64,000 bases of DNA from an uncultured Acetatifactor sp. (GCA_947625675.1 CANQPH010000007.1:1-64000); one strand, 5' to 3'. Shown: positions 16,280 through 24,576, numbered from the stretch's first letter. Numbers and translations are program-made. Notes: generated from the sequence alone by a model not told the origin.

Positions 16280-17044
16280 TTATCTTCCGTATTCCAGCCA
16301 GCATCGAAACAGGCAGAGCCACTGGATATACAGCACCTCGCCGGAAGCCCTGATAGGCGGCAGATGGGCGGCCCTTAATGCCATTGCGATCTGTTTTTTG
16401 GTAAGCGGGGACCGGGGACCGTACAAACCGTCCTTCAGGCCAAGGTACAGGAAAGATGCAAAGGCACGCCGCTGTGCAGGTTGGATATCCGGTTTTTCTT
16501 TGCGCTTTAGTTCCAACAATACGATGTCCACATGGGGTTTGGGATGAAAATCCTCCCGCCGAAAGTGATAAAGGATCCTGCACTCAAAAAACGGCTTCAG
16601 CTGCAGGGAGTGCAGGTTTTCTCTCGGCATGCCGCAAAAACGCATGGCGGCCCCTTTTTCCATTACCAGCCACATGCCCTGCGGCAAGCGATCCTCCTGC
16701 GTCAATTTGTTCAGGATTGCCGTCGTCCTTGAAAACGGAATATTGGCAAATACCTTGTAGGGAAACTTAGGAAGAGCACACTTTAAGAAATCCCCATGAT
16801 ACAGCCGCACATTGGCATCAACCTGCGGTTTTAATTTTTCGTAAAGCTTCTCATCAATTTCATATGTGATCACAGTTTTACAAGAAGCCGACAACGCTTT
16901 CGTAATATGTCCTTTTCCCGCACCTATTTCCAGCACCGTATCCCGGGCGGTGAGCCCGGCCTTTTTGATAAGGGAATGAATGAGTCTACGATTTGTCAGA
17001 AAGTTCTGTGAAATAGAATAAACGTCGCTCTGATTTTTTGCCAT
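16280..17044 (-). CDS. erm: Erm-type 23S rRNA adenine N6-methyltransferase
   Basis: 254 residues, typical Erm length. Motif X SISQNFLTNRRLIHSLI, SAM-binding EIGAGKGHITKAL, motif IV NIPFSRT and FHPKPHVDIVLL are all present. The NIPF tetrad points to Erm rather than the housekeeping KsgA, which has NLPY. Erm enzymes dimethylate A2058 of 23S rRNA, which gives macrolide-lincosamide-streptogramin B resistance. GAGGTG lies 9-10 nt before the ATG. Upstream are a leader peptide, an intrinsic terminator and a strong promoter, so expression is probably inducible by attenuation. Composition is more AT-rich than the flanks, suggesting acquisition. Activity against a specific drug cannot be judged from sequence alone. 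Confidence 0.88.
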   Translation of the reverse strand: MAKNQSDVYSISQNFLTNRRLIHSLIKKAGLTARDTVLEIGAGKGHITKALSASCKTVITYEIDEKLYEKLKPQVDANVRLYHGDFLKCALPKFPYKVFANIPFSRTTAILNKLTQEDRLPQGMWLVMEKGAAMRFCGMPRENLHSLQLKPFFECRILYHFRREDFHPKPHVDIVLLELKRKEKPDIQPAQRRAFASFLYLGLKDGLYGPRSPLTKKQIAMALRAAHLPPIRASGEVLYIQWLCLFRCWLEYGR

Positions 17045-17085
17045 AAAAAATACACCTCACTTGTAATTTATACTCGCATTTGGAC

Positions 17086-17135
17086 GCAAAAAAGCACAGC
17101 GGTACCCCTAATTACAAATTCGGTACGCTGTGCTT
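17086..17135 (-). terminator. Intrinsic terminator (attenuator) in the erm leader
   Basis: On the minus strand AAGCACAGCGTACC pairs with GGTACCGCTGTGCTT and is followed directly by a T-run. It lies between the leader peptide and the erm start, with its 5' arm touching the leader stop codon. A ribosome stalled late in the leader would cover that arm and allow read-through. Confidence 0.85.
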
Positions 17136-17163
17136 ATTTACGAATACGAATACAAACGCCCAT
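17134..17163 (-). CDS. ermL: Erm leader peptide MGVCIRIRK
   Basis: Nine codons, ATG to TAA, too short for the ORF track. RIR fits the Arg/Lys-X-Arg/Lys motif at which ribosomes carrying macrolides are known to stall, as in the ErmD and ErmX leaders (RLR). GGAGGAG lies about 13 nt upstream, longer than usual. The stop codon overlaps the 5' arm of the terminator. Confidence 0.7.
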   Translation of the reverse strand: MGVCIRIRK

Positions 17164-17204
17164 GAGATGTAGACAACTCCTCCGCTATCGAAAGTTTATA
17201 CCTA

Positions 17205-17233
17205 CTTATAGCATGATTTACGAGGAATGTCAA
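17205..17233 (-). promoter_or_regulatory. Promoter of the erm leader
   Basis: Minus-strand TTGACA, 17-bp spacer, TATAAG: a near-consensus sigma-A promoter, starting transcription about 35 nt before the leader peptide. Confidence 0.8.
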
Positions 17234-17253
17234 TAAAACATGGAACATAAACA

Positions 17254-17589
17254 TTATTCCTTCATATAATCGTCTCCTAACTCCAAGGGCGTATAAAGCC
17301 TTGGGAAAAGTTCCGAAGTCCGGTTTTGCATCCGGTATTCGGAAGGTGAACAGTTCCAGATCTGCCGGAATGCCCGGGTGAACGCCTCGTGGCTGGAATA
17401 GCCAAACTTCAGCGCCAAGTCCAGGATGCTGGATTCAGGACATTCCACCAACAGCCTCGCCGCCTTCGTCATTCTCCTGCGTATTATATAATCCCGCACA
17501 GAAATATGATTGACAAAGCGGAAAAGCTTTTCGAGCCATCTCCGCTCCGCTCCTATTCCATGAACCCGATCGATCGTAGCTTCAGTATA
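17254..17589 (-). pseudogene. C-terminal fragment of an AraC family regulator
   Basis: The frame contains the end of an AraC DNA-binding domain: RDYIIRRRMTKAARLL, then DLALKFGYSSHEAFTRAFRQ and the final CSPSEYR. The first helix-turn-helix and the start are absent; upstream, the same frame runs only to a TGA at about 17590. An internal GTG could start an 81-residue ORF, but it would lack half of the domain. I read it as a decayed 3' remnant, lying directly upstream of the erm promoter and marking an insertion boundary. Confidence 0.7.
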
Positions 17590-17652
17590 TCAGAATGCGC
17601 CTTGGATGTCTTGATATTTTGGGGAGACTTCATCCTTGCTCCGCATACTAAG

Positions 17653-17874
17653 TTAAAACAAATGCGTTTCTGTATCGCACAAAATTTGAACAAGAACTTT
17701 ATAATCTAAATATTGGATTCCCTCAACCCCCCGCTGAATCTTATCCGCAAGCCTGCTATTATAATAAATGTCCATCGCCTTTTCCAGGGAAATATCTTTC
17801 TGTTCGGCCAAATATGCGATGATTCTCTCTTCCAAGTTCTCCTGATACACTCTTTCCAGCACATCATCGTCCAT
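17653..17874 (-). CDS. Small acidic protein, third gene of the DUF3791-DUF3990 cassette
   Basis: 73 residues, mostly helical (LEERIIAYLAEQKDISLEKA). GAGGTG 6 nt before the ATG and only 3 nt after the DUF3990 stop, so it is co-translated with it. I do not recognise a named family; short helical proteins of this kind are common beside DUF3990 genes in Firmicutes. It may be an accessory or immunity subunit, by position only. Confidence 0.65.
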   Translation of the reverse strand: MDDDVLERVYQENLEERIIAYLAEQKDISLEKAMDIYYNSRLADKIQRGVEGIQYLDYKVLVQILCDTETHLF

Positions 17875-17877
17875 GAT

Positions 17878-18357
17878 TTACACCTCTTCATAAGATTCAA
17901 ATACAAGAAGTCCGTCTATGGCCTTCTGTGTAATGAACGCCACTTGATCATAGGATGGATATACTCTAATCTCCCTCAACGCACGCTCCTTATCCCAAAT
18001 TCCAGAATGATACATATCTACGACACGGAAGACTTTATCATTTGCAACTTTCCCAAATATCAGATCAAACTGTAGATAATCCCTTTTCCCATCACGGCAA
18101 TGGCACACAAAATCAATCCATTCGATCAAATCATCGTCAAAACCTTTTGTTCGCATTCCGACAAGGCTTTCACTCATCTGGTAAATATTTAAAATTGCTT
18201 TATCCTTTCCCAGGACATCCGCCTTACGTTTGGCCCAGCGTTCTGCCTGTTTCCTTACAGTGGTCACATAAAATCCCTTGCCAAAATCAAGCTGCCTGTA
18301 CGAATGATTGATATCCGGATTTCTCACAATTTCTGTAGAACCATGATAAACGATCAT
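17878..18357 (-). CDS. DUF3990 protein, ADP-ribosyltransferase-like candidate toxin
   Basis: 159 residues. The start VYHGSTEIV and the segment LDFGKGFYVTT resemble the first two motifs of the ADP-ribosyltransferase fold (His in YHG, then Tyr after G.GFY); DUF3990 is placed near that fold. The last motif would lie near LQFDLIFGKVAND. Its ATG overlaps the stop of the DUF3791 gene (ATGA), a hallmark of coupled two-gene modules. The activity and target are unknown. The AT-rich composition and neighbouring erm suggest a mobile origin. Confidence 0.8.
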   Translation of the reverse strand: MIVYHGSTEIVRNPDINHSYRQLDFGKGFYVTTVRKQAERWAKRKADVLGKDKAILNIYQMSESLVGMRTKGFDDDLIEWIDFVCHCRDGKRDYLQFDLIFGKVANDKVFRVVDMYHSGIWDKERALREIRVYPSYDQVAFITQKAIDGLLVFESYEEV

Positions 18358-18569
18358 ATCGCAATCCCTCGCACTGCTAAATATTCCTTTATGTCATCTA
18401 TAATATATCCAGTACCCTGCGTATGCAAAATATCATAATAAGGCACCAAGTAGTTGTTAATACATCCTGCGCTCTGCAATTTCCTATATACTTCGGACGG
18501 TTGCATATTCCATTTTCCAGCACAAGCATGAATCATATACACAATAAACGAAAACGATTCCCGGTTCAA
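18354..18569 (-). CDS. DUF3791 protein, candidate antitoxin
   Basis: 71 residues in the DUF3791 pattern (FIVYMIHACAGKWNMQPSEV, then YDILHTQGTGYIIDDIKEYL). The start is TTG with a perfect AAGGAGG 6 nt upstream. It is the first gene of the cassette, overlapping DUF3990 by 4 nt. DUF3791 and DUF3990 genes are regularly neighbours; an antitoxin role is inference. Confidence 0.78.
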   Translation of the reverse strand: MNRESFSFIVYMIHACAGKWNMQPSEVYRKLQSAGCINNYLVPYYDILHTQGTGYIIDDIKEYLAVRGIAI

Positions 18570-18631
18570 CAGCTACCTCCTTACCTCTAATCGCACTTCT
18601 TCATGGTTACTTTACCTGTTCTATGTTTCTC

Positions 18632-18660
18632 ATTATACGTTACAAGAAAAAGAAATGCAA
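18632..18660 (-). promoter_or_regulatory. Promoter of the DUF3791-DUF3990 cassette
   Basis: Minus-strand TTGCAT, 17-bp spacer, TATAAT, about 60 nt before the DUF3791 start. It lies immediately after the stop codon of the upstream methyltransferase gene. Confidence 0.75.
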
Positions 18661-18665
18661 GCCCA

Positions 18666-19376
18666 TTAAAGAATGACAATATCCGCTTTTCGGCACACAA
18701 TGATGGCCGCATTCTCATCCATGATATTCTCAATTCGGAATCCGGCTTCTTGCAGCAAAGCCGTTTCATGCTCCATGGTCAGCGGAATGTCAAAATGAAC
18801 GAAACGATCCTCCGGGATCTGGAACCGTTTCCTCCGTTCCAGACAGGCTTCCCGCAAAAGCTCTTCCTCCTCGTCGCAGCAGGCGATATAGTCACCCAGG
18901 ACAAAGACGCCGCCAGCCTTCACGCCGCCATAAATCTTCCGATACAGTTCCTTTTTGCACTCCGGCCAAAAATGATGCAGACTTTCAAAAGAAATCACGG
19001 CGTCCCATTGTTCCCGGCCGAAATCGTATTGAAAATAATCCTGACATACCGGTGTGAAACGCTTGTCCGGATGTTTGTCCAACAATTTGTCCAACATATC
19101 CCGGCACAGATCCACGCCCGTCACCTCCGTCTCCGGATTCCTTTTCCAGATTTGATCCAGTTCCAGACCGGTTCCGCATCCCAGGTCCAGAATTTTCCGG
19201 CATTCGTCCGGCACCGCTTCGGCGATCAGGCGATAAGATTTTTCCCAGACGGACATATGCTCTTCATAGTCCCCCAGCCTTTTTGCGAAAAATTCCGACA
19301 TTTCCTCCAAAGGGACTTCCTCCGTATCCCGGAGCCACTTCTTCAGCCCCTGTAAATATTCCTCTTGTGTTTTCAT
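18666..19376 (-). CDS. Class I SAM-dependent methyltransferase
   Basis: 236 residues from the ATG at 19376 (GGAGG 5 nt upstream). SAM-binding motif ILDLGCGTGLELDQI, acidic GVDLCRDML, then FESLHHFWP and the strand VFVLGDYIACC fit a Rossmann methyltransferase of the Methyltransf_11/25 type. The substrate is unknown. The N-terminal helices LQGLKKWLRDTEEVPLEEMS precede the core. It is probably monocistronic. Confidence 0.85.
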   Translation of the reverse strand: MKTQEEYLQGLKKWLRDTEEVPLEEMSEFFAKRLGDYEEHMSVWEKSYRLIAEAVPDECRKILDLGCGTGLELDQIWKRNPETEVTGVDLCRDMLDKLLDKHPDKRFTPVCQDYFQYDFGREQWDAVISFESLHHFWPECKKELYRKIYGGVKAGGVFVLGDYIACCDEEEELLREACLERRKRFQIPEDRFVHFDIPLTMEHETALLQEAGFRIENIMDENAAIIVCRKADIVIL

Positions 19377-19482
19377 TCCAACCTCCATTCCGGAGCGTTT
19401 GCGCAACGGTGGCGCTCCCTTCTTTTACAAATAATGTATCTTCTTCGGCAAACATTTGCAACCTCAATCTCATTTATAAACA

Positions 19483-19512
19483 AACCGGTTCCCCGTCCAT
19501 GGGAAACCGGCT
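19483..19512 (-). terminator. Terminator after the PatB aminotransferase gene
   Basis: Minus-strand AGCCGGTTTCCC and GGGGAACCGGTT form a stem with a short loop, followed by TTGTTTATAA. The T-run is imperfect. Confidence 0.55.
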
Positions 19513-19544
19513 CTTCACCCAAAATATCCAACACACTCTTTGTA

Positions 19545-20699
19545 TCATTTCCTCACGCCGTCAGCCAGCCGCTTCAGGCCCTCTTCCAGCCTCGCCCTGG
19601 GGCAGGCGATGTTCAGGCGCAGGAACCTCTCCCCGCCCAGGCCATACTGGGCCCCTTCCGACAAGTACAGTCCCGTGGTCTTCCGGATATGCTCCGCCAG
19701 CGCAGCCGAATCTTCACAGATCCTGGAGCAGTCCAGCCAGAGAAGATACGTGGCCTGAGAAGGCACCAAAGACAATTCCGGCAGATTTTGCGCCACAAAC
19801 TCCTTTACCAGCCGCTTGTTTTCAAAAAGATATTCCCGCAGCTGATCCAGCCAGCCGCCGCCCCGGGTAAAGGCGGCCACCGCCGCTTCCACTGCAAAAG
19901 CGTTGGGCTCCGCCACCTCGTCCGTGTTCAGCCCCCGCCACACCTTGTGGCGAAGAAATGCGTCCGGCACCACTACCGCCGCAGTCTGCAGGCCCGCCAG
20001 ATTGAAGGCCTTAGTGGGGGCGATGCAGGTGATGCTGTTGGTCCGGCAGGCTTCCGAAACGGAAGCAAAAGGGGTATAAGAACATCCGGGATCCGTCAAG
20101 TCGCAATGAATCTCGTCGGAAAGCACCGTCACATGATGCTTCTCACACAGCTCCCCGATGCGGGCCAGGGTATCCCGATCCCAGATTTTCCCCACCGGAT
20201 TGTGAGGATTGCACAGGATCATCAGGCTGGTCTGAGGATCCGCCAGCTTTTCTTCCAGATCGGCGAAATCGATGGAATAGTTCCCCTTCTCGTACCGCAG
20301 AGGACTTTGCAGCACCTGTCTCCCATTATTGAGAACGGAATTGAAAAAAATATTGTACACCGGGGTCTGGAGCAGCACTTTCTCCGCCGGAGTGGTCAGC
20401 TTGCGCACAATGCTGGAAATGGCCGGCACCACGCCGGTACAGAAGATCAGCCAATCCTTTTCCAGGGGAAAAGCGTGCCTGCTCCCCCACCATTCCCGGT
20501 AGGCGTCATACCAGGCTTCCGGAACCACGGAATAGCCGAAGACGCCGTGCTCCGCCCTCCGGGAAATGGCTTCCCGAATCTCCGGTGCGGTCTGAAAATC
20601 CATGTCCGCCACCCACATGGGCAGCTCGCCCTCCGCCACGTCCCATTTCAGGGAGCCGGTGCCTCTCCGGTCTATCGGCGTGTCGAAATCATACTTCAT
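19545..20699 (-). CDS. MalY/PatB family PLP aminotransferase (putative C-S lyase)
   Basis: 384 residues. Fold type I PLP enzyme with the MalY/PatB start (KYDFDTPIDRRGTGSLKWD), WVADMDFQTAPEI, LCNPHNPVGKIW, LSDEIHCDLT and the PLP lysine in CIAPTKAFNLAGLQ. PatB-type members cleave cystathionine or cysteine conjugates by beta-elimination; aminotransferase activity is also possible. The ATG is preceded by the recurrent leader with GCGAGGAAATT. It is likely a single-gene transcript. Confidence 0.92.
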   Translation of the reverse strand: MKYDFDTPIDRRGTGSLKWDVAEGELPMWVADMDFQTAPEIREAISRRAEHGVFGYSVVPEAWYDAYREWWGSRHAFPLEKDWLIFCTGVVPAISSIVRKLTTPAEKVLLQTPVYNIFFNSVLNNGRQVLQSPLRYEKGNYSIDFADLEEKLADPQTSLMILCNPHNPVGKIWDRDTLARIGELCEKHHVTVLSDEIHCDLTDPGCSYTPFASVSEACRTNSITCIAPTKAFNLAGLQTAAVVVPDAFLRHKVWRGLNTDEVAEPNAFAVEAAVAAFTRGGGWLDQLREYLFENKRLVKEFVAQNLPELSLVPSQATYLLWLDCSRICEDSAALAEHIRKTTGLYLSEGAQYGLGGERFLRLNIACPRARLEEGLKRLADGVRK

Positions 20700-20740
20700 A
20701 ATTTCCTCGCATTCTGCCGCCGTTCAGACGGCATTCTATT
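20697..20740 (-). promoter_or_regulatory. Recurrent leader motif in front of the PatB gene (copy 2 of 4)
   Basis: Minus strand AATGCCGTCTGAACGGC, then GGCAGAATGCGAGGAAATT and the ATG. GCCGT-CTGA-ACGGC forms a 5-bp hairpin with a four-base loop. The rest of this 108-bp gap shows no gene. Confidence 0.65.
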
Positions 20741-20807
20741 TCAATCGAAGTGCTTCATTTCCATTCCCGCCAGTAATAAAATTCAGCTGAAAAACGTCCC
20801 CTCCGGC

Positions 20808-21698
20808 TTACTCTTCCCTGCCGCTTCTCCTGCAGACGATCCTGGTTTTGGACGGATCGATCCTGTCATTCTCCAGGATCAGTTCTTCGATATATTCCGC
20901 CTGGATGCTGCCGCCGCTGGGGTTGAACACGCTTTTGATCCCGCTGTCGATCTGGGCCTCCACCGTGGAATATTCAAAAGCCAGGGTGGTGTTCAGCAGC
21001 TTGCAGTTCTTCATGACCAAGTTGTCAATGTAGCACATCCCCTGGAGACTTTCTATGGTACAGCCGATCAGCGTCAGATTTTTCGCATTCCATCCCAGGT
21101 ACTCCCCGGAAATAAAGCTGTCATGGACCGTCACGTTCTCTGTGTTCCAGAAAGCGTCCTTGGACAGCAGCTTGGAATCCCGCACTTCCACATTCTTCGC
21201 CCCGTCAAAGGAATAATTGCCGTAAAGGGTCAGCCTCCGGACGTCCAGGTCGCTGCAGTTCATGGCGAAATAATCCCCTTTGACCACCACGTCCTCCAGA
21301 ACCGCCCCCTCGCACTGCCACAAGGACTCCGCCCCGTTGGGAATGGAAACGTTTTTCAAGGTCAGGTCGTGGCAGCGGCGGAAATTTTTGGGGGCCTCCA
21401 CGGCGCAATCCTCCACCCGGATGTGATCCGTATACCAGACCCCGGCCCGGGCCATCTCAAACCAGGTGGTGTCCTTCACCAGGATATCCCTAGCGTACCA
21501 AAGGGGGTACTTCCACTGAAACATACTGTTGTATAACTCGATATTGCGGCTTTCCTTCAAGGGGGATTCTCCCTCTCCGAAAATCGTGTCGTAGATCCGA
21601 AGATTCTTTCTCCCGAACAGAGGACGCTCTCCCGTGTAATATCCCTGTCGGATTTCTTCCATTTGATCTTCTTGCTCTTCCATATGCTTTTCGTTCAT
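20808..21698 (-). CDS. DUF3737 family protein (right-handed beta-helix)
   Basis: 296 residues made of short repeated strands with regularly spaced N, D and aromatic residues (for example NIELYNSMFQWKYPLWYA and CAVEAPKNFRRCHDLTLKN). This matches DUF3737, pectate-lyase-like or pentapeptide-like solenoids with no known reaction. There is no signal peptide. GAGAGGAAG precedes the ATG. The gap to the next gene holds nothing further that I can name. Confidence 0.85.
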   Translation of the reverse strand: MNEKHMEEQEDQMEEIRQGYYTGERPLFGRKNLRIYDTIFGEGESPLKESRNIELYNSMFQWKYPLWYARDILVKDTTWFEMARAGVWYTDHIRVEDCAVEAPKNFRRCHDLTLKNVSIPNGAESLWQCEGAVLEDVVVKGDYFAMNCSDLDVRRLTLYGNYSFDGAKNVEVRDSKLLSKDAFWNTENVTVHDSFISGEYLGWNAKNLTLIGCTIESLQGMCYIDNLVMKNCKLLNTTLAFEYSTVEAQIDSGIKSVFNPSGGSIQAEYIEELILENDRIDPSKTRIVCRRSGREE

Positions 21699-21797
21699 AG
21701 GTCAAACTTCCTCTCCATCTGTATTGTACTGCCCATTATACATCAAATCCCCAGAGAAAACAAATATTTCTTTTTCCTCCGGGTTCTTCCCGATTTT

Positions 21798-22451
21798 TCA
21801 CAACTCCGCCCACCTTACAACCGCATCCAGGTCGATCTCAAGCTTCCCCTGATAGATTCCCACCGGGACTTTTCCTGTCAGACCATATATGGAAAGATCC
21901 ATTTCTTCCCCGAACCGATATACCAGAAGCCTCTTTTTGGGAGGATCCAGCATCCAATATTCCTTTACCCCGGCGGCTTCGTATTTTTTCAGCTTGACAT
22001 GGGAATCCTTATACGCCGTGCCGGGAGACAGGATTTCCAGGACAAAGTCCGGGGCCCCGAAAATACACCGCTCCTTCCGTTTTTCCTTATCGCACAAAAT
22101 CAACAGATCCGGCTCCACCATGGTCCTGTCATCACAGTCCAACTGCACGCCGATGGGGGAAACATAAACCTTGCAGGGGCCGCCGTTTTTCATAATATAA
22201 TCTGTCATCTGATGCAGAATCCCGACCATAAAGTCCTGGTGCAGCGCAGAGGGCGCCGCCATGTCATAGAGCACTCCATCGATCAGTTCCGCCCGCACAT
22301 CTTCCGGCAAGGCGTAATAATCTTCCAGCGTGTACTCCCCTTGTTTTTTCCCGGGAAAAGGCTCCCAAGCCGGTTCCGGCTCCCTCACCTCTCCTTTTTC
22401 CGTGGATTTTCCCAAAACTTCTTCATAAAAATAAGTGTCTTTTTTGTCCAT
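21798..22451 (-). CDS. Uma2 family (DUF820) putative endonuclease, copy 2
   Basis: 217 residues, paralogue of 12596-13186 with a longer, charged N-terminal extension (YFYEEVLGKSTEKGEV). Shared core: YTLEDYYALPEDVRAELIDG, EPDLLILCDKEK, PDFVLEILSPGTAYKDS and KYEAAGVKEYWMLDP. The putative PD-(D/E)XK residues are intact. AAGGAAGG lies 9 nt before the ATG. Function is unproven. Confidence 0.88.
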   Translation of the reverse strand: MDKKDTYFYEEVLGKSTEKGEVREPEPAWEPFPGKKQGEYTLEDYYALPEDVRAELIDGVLYDMAAPSALHQDFMVGILHQMTDYIMKNGGPCKVYVSPIGVQLDCDDRTMVEPDLLILCDKEKRKERCIFGAPDFVLEILSPGTAYKDSHVKLKKYEAAGVKEYWMLDPPKKRLLVYRFGEEMDLSIYGLTGKVPVGIYQGKLEIDLDAVVRWAEL

Positions 22452-22491
22452 AAACGCCGACCTTCCTTCTATAAAATATAAAGTTCATGCA

Positions 22492-22537
22492 CTCCGGTGA
22501 AAACGGCGATCCGCCATAAACCACAGAATTACAGATA
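22492..22537 (-). repeat. Upstream motif shared by both Uma2 genes, copy 2
   Basis: The + strand starts TCCGGTGAAAACGGCGAT and matches 13252-13297. It lies in the 300-bp gap between the divergent Uma2 and Na/Pi genes, which otherwise holds only AT-rich promoter-like sequence near 22690. Confidence 0.5.
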
Positions 22538-22752
22538 CAACAGATACGAATCCTCCCGCACCTCCAGGGAACCGATGAGATTCTTCGCATGCCAACATGA
22601 TACTCTTCCCTGCATCTCCTGTCAAGGAGCACCGAACATAATTTTGCATTCTCCCGTAAAAAACTGTGGAAATCCATGTGAAAATATAGTAAAATACAGA
22701 TTGCACGGCACTTAAAACCTGACAAAACAATTAGAGGTACAAAAGCAAATCT

Positions 22753-24543
22753 ATGAATATTTTCAATTTAATCACATTGCTGGGCGGGCTGGCCATGTTC
22801 CTGTACGGGATGCGCATCATGGGCGACGGCCTGAAGGAAAGCTCTTCCGAAACGCTGAAAACCGCCCTGGAGAATCTGACCAACACTTCCTTCAAAGCTT
22901 TCCTGCTGGGACTTGTCATGACGGCCGTGATCCAGTCCTCCACAGCCACCATCGTCATCACCTCCGGCCTGGTGGGGGCCGGCATCATCAGCCTGCGTCA
23001 GTCCCTGGGCATCGTCATCGGGGCCAACGTGGGAACCACGGTGACAGGCCAGATCATCCGCCTGTTGGATCTGGATTCCAGCGGCGCTTCCTTCCTGCAG
23101 TTCTTCCGGCCTTCCACCCTGGCCCCTCTGGCCCTGATCGTCGGCATCGTCATCATCATGGGCTGGAAGTCCAAGGGCTCCAGCAAGGTCGGCCAGATCA
23201 TCATCGGCTTCGGCATCCTGTTTTCCGGCCTGCTGAACATGACCGGGGCGGTGAACGTGCTCACCGAAAGCGGCATCATTGAACGCCTGTTTTCCAATCT
23301 GGGAAGAAATCCCCTGCTGGGCTACCTCATCGGGGCCGGAGTGGCCTTTGTGCTCCAGAGTTCCTCCGCCACCATCGGCATCCTGCAGGCCTTTTCCATG
23401 TCGGGGCAGCTGACCTTCGGCGCCATCTATGCGGTGCTGGTGGGCATTTACCTGGGGGACTGCGTGACCACCGCCATCGTCTGCAACATCGGCGCCAGGC
23501 CGGACGCCAAGCGGGTGGGCGTGGTCAACATTCTCTTCAATCTGAGTGAAACCGTCCTGATCCTGGTCATCGTCAACGTGATCCACGGTCTGGGCCTTCT
23601 GGACAGTCTCTGGAACAGCGTGATCCATTCCGGCGGCATTGCCAACACCAATACCGTTTTCAATCTGTCCTGCGCCATCCTGCTGCTTCCTGCCCTGCCC
23701 ATCTATGAACGATTGAGCCACAAACTGGTGAAGGACGAATCCGTCCAGGAGGGAAAAACCGACGAGCTGCTGGACGCTTTAAGCCCGGTGTTCTTCAGCA
23801 CTCCCGCCCTGGCTTTCGGACGCTGCTACGACGCCCTGCTGGCCATGTACGGTCTGGCCCGGGCCAATCTTTCCAGGGCCTTCCAGATGATCGGAAGCTA
23901 TGATGAAAAAATCGGAGCCCAGATCGAACAGGATGAGAGCCACGTGGATCAGATGGCGGATCGAATCAGCAACTACCTGATTCAGATTTCCGCCCACATC
24001 ACCGCTTCCCAGCACGTGGAGATCATGAACCACTATTATTCCGCCGTGTCGGAATTCGAGCGTCTGAGCGATCACGCCATGAATATTGCGGAGATCTCCG
24101 CTTCCCTGCATGACCATGACACTTCCTTTTCCAAGGCTGCCTTGTCCGAGATACAGGTGCTGAAGGTACTGCTGGACAACATCCTGGAGCACAGTAACCA
24201 GGCCTTCGCCAAGCGGGACGTAGACGCCGCCAGGCATATCGAGCCTCTGGAGGAAGTGGTGGACGACATGGTAGGCGTTCTCAAGAACCATCATGTGGAC
24301 CGGCTCCTGGCCGGGGACTGCTCTATTTTCGCCGGGACGGAGTTTCTGAACCTCCTGACGGAGGTGGAACGGATTTCCGACGTCTGCTCCAACATCGGCG
24401 TGGCCACCATCGCCAGGATCCAGCCGGAGCTCAAGCACCAGGTGCACGATTATGTCTCCCAGCTCCACTCCGGCCGGGACGAGGAATTCAACAGGGAATA
24501 CCACAAGGCCCACGATCTGTACTTCGGCCTTTTGGAGTCCTGA
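22753..24543 (+). CDS. Na/Pi cotransporter family protein with PhoU-like tail
   Basis: 596 residues. The two inverted PNaS repeats are clear: GLVMTAVIQSSTATIVITSG in the first and AFVLQSSSATIGILQAFS in the second, each with the QSS signature, within about nine hydrophobic segments. The last ~220 residues form a helical PhoU-like domain (for example AVSEFERLSDHAMNIAEI). It probably imports phosphate with sodium at the membrane. AGAGGT lies unusually far (about 14 nt) from the ATG. The transcript is single-gene and divergent from Uma2. Confidence 0.93.
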   Translation: MNIFNLITLLGGLAMFLYGMRIMGDGLKESSSETLKTALENLTNTSFKAFLLGLVMTAVIQSSTATIVITSGLVGAGIISLRQSLGIVIGANVGTTVTGQIIRLLDLDSSGASFLQFFRPSTLAPLALIVGIVIIMGWKSKGSSKVGQIIIGFGILFSGLLNMTGAVNVLTESGIIERLFSNLGRNPLLGYLIGAGVAFVLQSSSATIGILQAFSMSGQLTFGAIYAVLVGIYLGDCVTTAIVCNIGARPDAKRVGVVNILFNLSETVLILVIVNVIHGLGLLDSLWNSVIHSGGIANTNTVFNLSCAILLLPALPIYERLSHKLVKDESVQEGKTDELLDALSPVFFSTPALAFGRCYDALLAMYGLARANLSRAFQMIGSYDEKIGAQIEQDESHVDQMADRISNYLIQISAHITASQHVEIMNHYYSAVSEFERLSDHAMNIAEISASLHDHDTSFSKAALSEIQVLKVLLDNILEHSNQAFAKRDVDAARHIEPLEEVVDDMVGVLKNHHVDRLLAGDCSIFAGTEFLNLLTEVERISDVCSNIGVATIARIQPELKHQVHDYVSQLHSGRDEEFNREYHKAHDLYFGLLES

Positions 24544-24576
24544 ACTGTTATAGAATTTCAAAATTCAAAATTTGTA

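Noticed and set aside
16280-17044. KsgA (RsmA) 16S rRNA dimethyltransferase
   Set aside because: The NIPF motif, SISQNFLT start and drug-type attenuator fit Erm; KsgA has NLPY and is not controlled this way.
22485-22730. Overlapping minus-strand ORFs upstream of the second Uma2 gene
   Set aside because: No ribosome site, odd composition, and they cover the shared Uma2 upstream motif and promoter-like DNA.
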